Shown here: positions 5,863-8,514 of the stretch, one piece after another
How the letters are laid out: every line of letters starts with the position of its first letter
Numbering within the stretch: position 1 is the stretch's first letter
Assembly: GCA_937975735.1 (NCBI GenBank)
Contig: CALJUI010000453.1
Coordinates: 1-8,514, forward strand
Source: an uncultured Rubrivivax sp.
Lineage (GTDB): Bacteria; Pseudomonadota; Gammaproteobacteria; Burkholderiales; Burkholderiaceae_C
DNA length: 8,514 nucleotides
Reading direction: 5' to 3'
Notes under the pieces: model-generated
The model's input: the letters and a program-made list of their open reading frames with translations, nothing else
What the model was told of the DNA's origin: nothing
The model's database searches: none
Program-made: the position numbers and the translations under genes

Positions 5863-5976
5863 GCCCGCCGTTCGAGCTAGGCGGGCGCCAACGGCCTGGG
5901 CCCGCAAGGCTCGGGATGACCACTTGTGCCCGGACGACCCAAGCCGCGGACGGTCACCATGAGCGAAGGGATAGCC
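5863..5976 (-). repeat. attC recombination site, left half diverged
   Basis: On the minus strand the right half is canonical for this array: GCGGGCCCAGGCCGTTGGCGCC, L' CCGCCTAG, spacer CTCGAAC, then GGCGGGC at the core (5863-5869). The left half keeps CCCTTCGCTCA near 5957-5970 and CGGCTTGGG but has lost a clear L'' box; R'' is at best GGCTATC. The two halves pair imperfectly. Confidence 0.7.
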
Positions 5977-6000
5977 TGCACTTCGGAGCCAGCTGCGGCG

Positions 6001-6348
6001 CTACGGAAAGATCCCCTTGAGGGACGCCTGCGCGTCAGCGTCGAGCGCTTGGAACTCCAGACCCAGGCGGAAGCCACCTTCGCTGGCGGCCAGCGTGCAG
6101 TTCACGACCGATGCCTTGGCCAGAAACGGCAAGCTTCCGGATGGTCTCGCGGGGATTCGCGCTCTCAACTTGACGGTGGCTCCGACCTTGACGTTCAAGT
6201 CGCAAACGACTGCCGCGCCGGCAGCGCTGATGTCAAGCGTGCGAGCGCTGACAACCGTGTTGTCGGCCAGTTCCAATGTTGCCGCCGTACGGAACGGGCG
6301 CCTGGCGTCGGCCCTCCGATCAGGCGAAGTTGGTAGCGGATTTGCCAC
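6001..6348 (-). CDS. PilZ domain protein, c-di-GMP binding
   Basis: With GTG at 6348 the protein has 115 residues and is a stand-alone PilZ domain. It has both halves of the ligand signature: R12-A-D-A-R16 (RxxxR) just before RPF, and D39-I-S41-A-A-G44 (D/NxSxxG) at the second strand. It ends with GFRLGLEFQAL, the strand that closes the barrel, and a final helix ADAQASLKGIF. PilZ domains bind cyclic di-GMP and modulate motility, adhesion or exopolysaccharide systems through protein partners. Both signatures are intact, so binding is likely; the partner is unknown. A TTG at 6363 would extend it by five residues into the attC core. No good ribosome-binding site precedes either start. A signalling-output protein in a cassette array is less usual than the enzymes around it. 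Confidence 0.87.
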   Translation of the reverse strand: MANPLPTSPDRRADARRPFRTAATLELADNTVVSARTLDISAAGAAVVCDLNVKVGATVKLRARIPARPSGSLPFLAKASVVNCTLAASEGGFRLGLEFQALDADAQASLKGIFP

Positions 6349-6357
6349 GACACCACG

Positions 6358-6471
6358 GCCCAAGGTGAGAGTTAGGCGGGCACCAACGGCCTGGGCCCAT
6401 AGGACGCAGCATACCCAGAAGCGCCCGAAAGGCCCAAGCCGTTGGCGCTCCGCCTGAGCGAAGGGTCAGGC
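6358..6471 (-). repeat. attC recombination site
   Basis: The most complete site. On the minus strand: R'' GCCTGAC (6465-6471), spacer CCTTCGCTC, L'' AGGCGGA, left arm GCGCCAACGGCTTGGGCC, loop TTCTGGGTATGCTGCG, right arm GGGCCCAGGCCGTTGGTGCC, L' CCGCCTAA, spacer CTCTCAC, and CTTGGGC (6358-6364) at the core, one change from GTTGGGC. The arms are extensive inverted repeats. Layout and spacing match attC sites of chromosomal integrons. Confidence 0.85.
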
Positions 6472-6906
6472 GCCACCACCACCGGCCCCAGCAAGGTATT
6501 CCTTCAGCATGATGTGGCGCGTGAACTCGCCAACATAGGAGGGCACGACAGCGAGCGGCTTGTAGCCCCGCCTCTCGTACAAGTGCGCCACTCTGTCGTT
6601 CAACGTCTCGATCATTGAACTTGTCGCGCCCCGGCGGCTTGCTTCGAGTTCCATGCGAGCGAGAAGTTGCGCGCCCAGACCGCGACACCTGCGGTCTTCC
6701 GCGACCCAGAGACTGGTGACGAACAGCCTGTGGAACTCCGTGCGCCCTACGCCGCCCGCCACCAAGGCACCACCGTCTCGCACGAAGCAAGCGAGCGGGA
6801 CGGGATTGCCCCCAACCGCAAGGGAGCGGCCAAAGCCGAGCACGCCCTCATTGACCGTTGCCACGTCCGAAGCGTCGGGACTCGAAGTCACCTGCCAGTC
6901 GAGCAC
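6466..6906 (-). CDS. GNAT family N-acetyltransferase
   Basis: A 146-residue protein starting at GTG 6906, with AGGAAA seven bases upstream. FVRDGGALVAGGVGRTEFHRLFVTSLWV gives the central strands. Motif A is R73-C-R-G76-L-G78 within EDRRCRGLGAQLLARMELEASRRG, a full match to Q/RxxGxG/A. SMIETLNDRVAHLYERRGYKPLAVVPSY (97-124) holds beta-5 and motif B. The ending FTRHIMLKEYL is the usual last strand of this acetyltransferase group. The final AGAGGGGA is low complexity and leads into the attC, where the TGA is part of GCCTGAC. It is the gene nearest the insertion sequence. Substrate unknown. Confidence 0.9.
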   Translation of the reverse strand: MLDWQVTSSPDASDVATVNEGVLGFGRSLAVGGNPVPLACFVRDGGALVAGGVGRTEFHRLFVTSLWVAEDRRCRGLGAQLLARMELEASRRGATSSMIETLNDRVAHLYERRGYKPLAVVPSYVGEFTRHIMLKEYLAGAGGGGA

Positions 6907-6920
6907 GGATGTTTCCTGTG

Positions 6921-7023
6921 GCGTCTTGTGTGGCTAAGCGGGCGCCAACGGCTTGGGCCCGCAGGGCGCAGGATAGCCACACAAGCCCGGAGGGTCCAAG
7001 CCGTTGGCGCTCCGCTTGAGCGA
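6921..7023 (-). repeat. attC site interrupted by the insertion sequence
   Basis: On the minus strand: TTCGCTC, L'' AAGCGGA, left arm GCGCCAACGGCTTGGACCC, GGCTATCCTGCGCCCTGCGG, right arm GGGCCCAAGCCGTTGGCGCC, L' CCGCTTAG, then CCACACA and AGACGCC where the core should be. Everything upstream of TTCGCTC (the R'' box) is displaced by the IS element and must lie beyond the window. The ribosome-binding site of the next gene is within about 15 bases of the core. Confidence 0.8.
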
Positions 7024-7029
7024 ATACGA

Positions 7030-7041
7030 AGGGACTTCCCC
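7030..7041 (+). repeat. Left subterminal inverted repeat of the IS
   Basis: AGGGACTTCCCC, a perfect 12-bp complement of 8498-8509. It starts six bases inside the inferred left end, as usual for IS1111-type elements. A ten-base complement also occurs at 7101-7110. Confidence 0.8.
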
Positions 7042-7110
7042 AGTCCTATGACGGTATCGAGGTACCAAGATTGACTCGCGGAAGTTCAATCTGATGGAAA
7101 GGGGAAGTCC
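7032..7110 (+). promoter_or_regulatory. Nested hairpin covering the transposase ribosome-binding site
   Basis: GGACTTCCCC (7032-7041) is fully complementary to GGGGAAGTCC (7101-7110). The second copy abuts the ATG at 7111 and holds the purine-rich Shine-Dalgarno sequence GGAAAGGGG (7097-7104). Inside the loop a second stem pairs AGATTGACT (7068-7076) with AGTTCAATCT (7083-7092) with one bulge. A transcript entering from outside the element would contain both arms and could hide the ribosome-binding site, as described for other insertion sequences protected from read-through. The pairing is seen; the regulation is inferred. Confidence 0.55.
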
Positions 7111-8208
7111 ATGGACAAGGTTACTGCAACGCCGATCGTCCGAGTAGGTGTCGACCTGGCCAAACGCGTGATCCAGGTGCATGCGGTGGACGCGGCCGGC
7201 CGCGTGGTGAGCGCACGGTCGTTGGCGCGCGAGAAGTTCCTGGCGTGGTGCGCACAGCTGCCGCCGGGCTGCGTGGTGGCGATGGAGACCTGCGCCGGCG
7301 CGCACCACTGGGCGCGCCGACTGCTGTCGATGGGTCTGCAGCCCAGGCTCGTGGCCGGCCACTTCGTCGGCCCGTACCGCATGGAAGGCCGGCGCGGCAA
7401 GAACGACGCCAACGATGCGGCTGCGGTGTGCGAGGCTGCCGGTCGTCCTCACATGCGCTTCGTGCCGATCAAGACCACCCAGCAGCAGGCCGTGCTGGCG
7501 GTGCACCGTCTGCGCGAGGGCTTCAAGGAGGAGCGCACGGCCTGCATCAACCGCATCCGCGGCTTGCTGGCCGAGTTCGGCCTGGTCTTCCCGCAGAGCC
7601 CCGACGCCCTGCGCCGGCAGCTGCCCGACGTCATCGAGGACGCCGGCAACGAGATGCCGCATCTGGCACGGGTGGCGCTGCAGCGCGCGCAGTTGCAGTG
7701 GATCGAGCTCGAAGGCCACCTGGCCTGGTGCGACGAGCGCATCGCCGCGCACGTCAAGACCGACGAGCAGGCTCGCACCGCGGCACGGCTCATGGGCATC
7801 GGTCCCGTCACCGCCTCGGCCCTGGCCGCCAGCGTCGGCGACTTCCGTCAGTTCCGCACCGGCGCGCAGCTCGGCGCATGGCTGGGCCTGGTGCCGAGCC
7901 AGAACTCCAGCGGCGGCAAGGCCACCCTGGGACGCATCACCAAGCGCGGCGACGACTACCTGCGCACGCTGCTGATCCAGGGTGCCAAGTCGGCGGTGAT
8001 GACGGCGCACAAGCGGCGCGACCGCATCTCGCAGTGGCTGGTGCAGTTGACCGCCCGCATCGGCTGGCAGAAGGCCGTGGTGGCGATGGCCAACAAGAAC
8101 GCCCGGATCCTGTGGGCGGTGCTGGCCAAGGGCCGGCGCTTCAACGCCGATCACGTCTCGGTCAAGACCGACGGTTCCGCGATGGCCGTGCCGGCCACGG
8201 CGGCCTGA
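7111..8208 (+). CDS. IS110/IS1111-family transposase (DEDD/serine recombinase)
   Basis: A 365-residue protein, of the usual length for the IS1111 group. The N-terminal RuvC-like domain has the four acidic residues of the DEDD set: D15 (RVGVDLAK), E59 (VVAMETCAGAHHW), D99 and D102 (RRGKNDANDA). A helical linker follows, about 120-220. The C-terminal Transposase_20 domain has the helix-hairpin-helix-like RLMGIGPVTASAL (226-238), then LGLVPSQNSSGGKATLGRITKRG (258-280) with the candidate nucleophile S266 or S267, and GDDYLRTLLIQGAKSA. The protein is predicted to form the RNA-guided complex that cuts and joins circle and target. No frameshift or missing residue is seen, so it is probably active. 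ATG at 7111 has GGAAAGGGG seven bases upstream. Confidence 0.95.
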   Translation: MDKVTATPIVRVGVDLAKRVIQVHAVDAAGRVVSARSLAREKFLAWCAQLPPGCVVAMETCAGAHHWARRLLSMGLQPRLVAGHFVGPYRMEGRRGKNDANDAAAVCEAAGRPHMRFVPIKTTQQQAVLAVHRLREGFKEERTACINRIRGLLAEFGLVFPQSPDALRRQLPDVIEDAGNEMPHLARVALQRAQLQWIELEGHLAWCDERIAAHVKTDEQARTAARLMGIGPVTASALAASVGDFRQFRTGAQLGAWLGLVPSQNSSGGKATLGRITKRGDDYLRTLLIQGAKSAVMTAHKRRDRISQWLVQLTARIGWQKAVVAMANKNARILWAVLAKGRRFNADHVSVKTDGSAMAVPATAA

Positions 8209-8295
8209 CCCAACGCACCGATCACCCATCGATCTTCCCGAGGGCGTGCGCACGTAGATGCATCCACAGGTCAGACCGGCGGCGGGCAAGCTCGA

Positions 8296-8337
8296 CTAAC
8301 CCTGTGTCGCGCCACCAGGCGCAGACGGTGAACGAAT
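8296..8337 (+). other. Putative target-guide loop of the seekRNA, matching attC
   Basis: The 5' segment CTAACCCT is complementary to the plus-strand right half of an attC R''-L'' junction (AGGGTTAG). The 3' segment TGAACGAA equals the left half. Between them a GCGCC-ACCA-GGCGC hairpin closes the loop. The split, opposite-strand arrangement around a distal hairpin is that of a bridge-RNA target loop. Sites in this array (for example 6451-6471) differ from it at one base in each half. Confidence 0.6.
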
Positions 8338-8354
8338 GGAGCCCCGCCGAGCGG

Positions 8355-8404
8355 TTGGTATCTGGGCCCGCGCCGACCACGAGCGCAACAAGGCCGCCTG
8401 TAGA
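8355..8404 (+). other. Putative donor-guide loop of the seekRNA, matching the IS ends
   Basis: CCTGTAGA at 8397-8404 repeats the last eight bases of the element (8507-8514). TTGGTAT at 8355-8361 is complementary in six of seven positions to the first seven bases (7024-7030). The polarity (5' segment complementary to the sequence right of the crossover, 3' segment identical to that on its left) is the same as in the target loop. The left-end match is short and could be chance. Confidence 0.45.
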
Positions 8405-8488
8405 TGTGCAGTCTGTTCTCTGTGGCGATGCAGCTTCATCGCGCGCCGGTAGGAAAGATCAGAAAGGCAATGCGATCACTCAGACTCG

Positions 8489-8514
8489 TTGACGCGAGGG
8501 GAAGTCCCTGTAGA
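8489..8514 (+). promoter_or_regulatory. Split junction promoter of the circular IS form
   Basis: TTGACG (8489-8494) is a good -35 box facing outward through the right end. When the ends are joined (…TGTAGA then ATACGAAGGG), the sequence TAGAAT appears exactly 16 bases after it, five of six matches to TATAAT. Neither half alone is a promoter. Junction promoters that drive the transposase only in the circle are known in this family; the spacing here supports one. Confidence 0.6.
8498..8509 (+). repeat. Right subterminal inverted repeat of the IS
   Basis: GGGGAAGTCCCT, a perfect 12-bp complement of 7030-7041. Only five bases follow it before the window ends, close to the few bases normally found outside the right repeat of IS1111-type elements. 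Confidence 0.8.

Larger units (their letters stand above)
8209..8488 (+). ncRNA. Predicted seekRNA/bridge RNA of the IS element
   Basis: This long non-coding stretch between the transposase stop and the right inverted repeat is where IS1111-type elements encode their guide RNA. Ends of the RNA are not visible. Two candidate guide loops are. The first has CTAACCCT (8296-8303) and TGAACGAAT (8329-8337) on either side of a hairpin with a GCGCC/GGCGC stem (8309-8322). Together they specify TGAACGAAGGGTTAG, the attC R''-L'' junction. The second has TTGGTAT (8355-8361, 6 of 7 complementary to the left end ATACGAA) and CCTGTAGA (8397-8404, identical to the right end 8507-8514). Order and polarity are the same in both loops. 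No other gene is seen here. Confidence 0.65.
7024..8514 (+). mobile_element. IS110-family element, IS1111 subgroup, inserted in attC
   Basis: The element is about 1.49 kb. It has 12-bp subterminal inverted repeats (AGGGACTTCCCC at 7030-7041 and its complement at 8498-8509), a DEDD transposase followed by a long non-coding 3' region, and no target duplication, all typical of the IS1111 subgroup. The left junction is set by comparison with uninterrupted sites: attC reads GAGCGAAGGGTCAG on the plus strand, whereas here GAGCGA is followed by ATACGAAGGG. If a GA dinucleotide is shared by both ends, the element ends at 8513-8514, the last bases of the window. It lies between R'' and L'' and is transcribed opposite to the cassettes. 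A published group of IS1111-type elements targets attC in this way; this looks like a member. Confidence 0.85.

Noticed and set aside
3244..6471. Repeats as plain rho-independent terminators
   Set aside because: The hairpins have R''/L''/L' boxes and lack a U-tract after the stem. They may still slow transcription, but the layout is that of attC.
55..6906. GNAT-type toxin-antitoxin modules (TacT/AtaT-like)
   Set aside because: No ribbon-helix-helix antitoxin gene lies next to any of the five acetyltransferases.
1..7023. CRISPR array as explanation of the repeated palindromes
   Set aside because: Repeats are about 60-150 bp imperfect palindromes separated by whole genes of unequal length, not short direct repeats with uniform spacers.
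7071..7097. Internal promoter for the transposase starting from TTGACT at 7071
   Set aside because: No acceptable -10 box follows at 16-18 bp (the sequence there is ATGGAA), and the -35-like bases are part of a hairpin stem.
6934..8289. Minus-strand open frame of 451 codons opposite the transposase
   Set aside because: It is the antisense of a clear transposase and begins and ends in non-coding IS and attC sequence. Composition is that of a shadow frame.
8364..8372. TGGGCCCGC in the IS 3' region, also found in attC arms
   Set aside because: A nine-base GC-rich match far from the insertion point; it is not where the element is inserted and is probably chance.

Overview
The window is GC-rich and reads as a stretch of a sedentary (chromosomal) integron cassette array, most likely from a beta- or gammaproteobacterium of the Burkholderiales or Xanthomonadales type. 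That placement is an inference from GC content, codon use and attC style; no taxonomic marker is present. No integrase gene (intI) or attI site lies in the window.

Positions 1-7023 hold about a dozen short genes, all on the minus strand. Nearly every one is followed by a 60-150 bp imperfect palindrome that reads, in gene orientation, like an attC site: a GCCTGACCCTTCGCTC-type R''-spacer, an AGGCGGA/AAGCGGA L'' box, a GC-rich arm containing GGGCCCAAGCCGTTGGCGCC, and a CCGCTTAG/CCGCCTAA L' box. From right to left the genes are: GNAT acetyltransferase (6466-6906), PilZ protein (6001-6348), GNAT (5419-5844), VOC/glyoxalase-like protein (4873-5265), DUF1272 zinc-binding protein (4409-4717), small three-helix membrane protein (3888-4193), DUF3224 protein (3342-3737), GNAT (2765-3226), GNAT (2166-2669), a two-gene membrane-protein cassette (1419-2051 and 1273-1422, overlapping by ATGA), a truncated Spy/heavy-metal-sensor fragment (1037-1216), an MmcQ/YjbR-like protein (530-868) and GNAT (55-492). 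Several stop codons lie inside the R'' box of the following attC. The R' core sites are mostly poor matches to GTTRRRY, so many cassettes may no longer be mobile.

Positions 7024-8514 are an IS110-family element of the IS1111 subgroup, in the opposite orientation, sitting inside an attC site between the R'' and L'' boxes. It carries a 12-bp subterminal inverted repeat, a 365-residue DEDD/serine transposase, and a 306-bp non-coding 3' region where a seekRNA (bridge RNA) is expected. Two short segments there flank a small hairpin. Together they spell the attC R''-L'' junction in the split, opposite-strand way expected of a target-guide loop. A second pair matches the two ends of the element itself (donor guides). 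The right end carries a -35 box that would meet a -10 box only when the ends are joined in a circle. A hairpin formed by the left inverted repeat and a third copy of it covers the transposase ribosome-binding site. The window stops at, or within a base or two of, the inferred right end of the element.

Together, the cassettes are an assortment of independent adaptive genes (acetyltransferases, metal- or ligand-binding proteins, membrane proteins), and the IS is a specialist parasite of such arrays whose target choice can be read from its own sequence.
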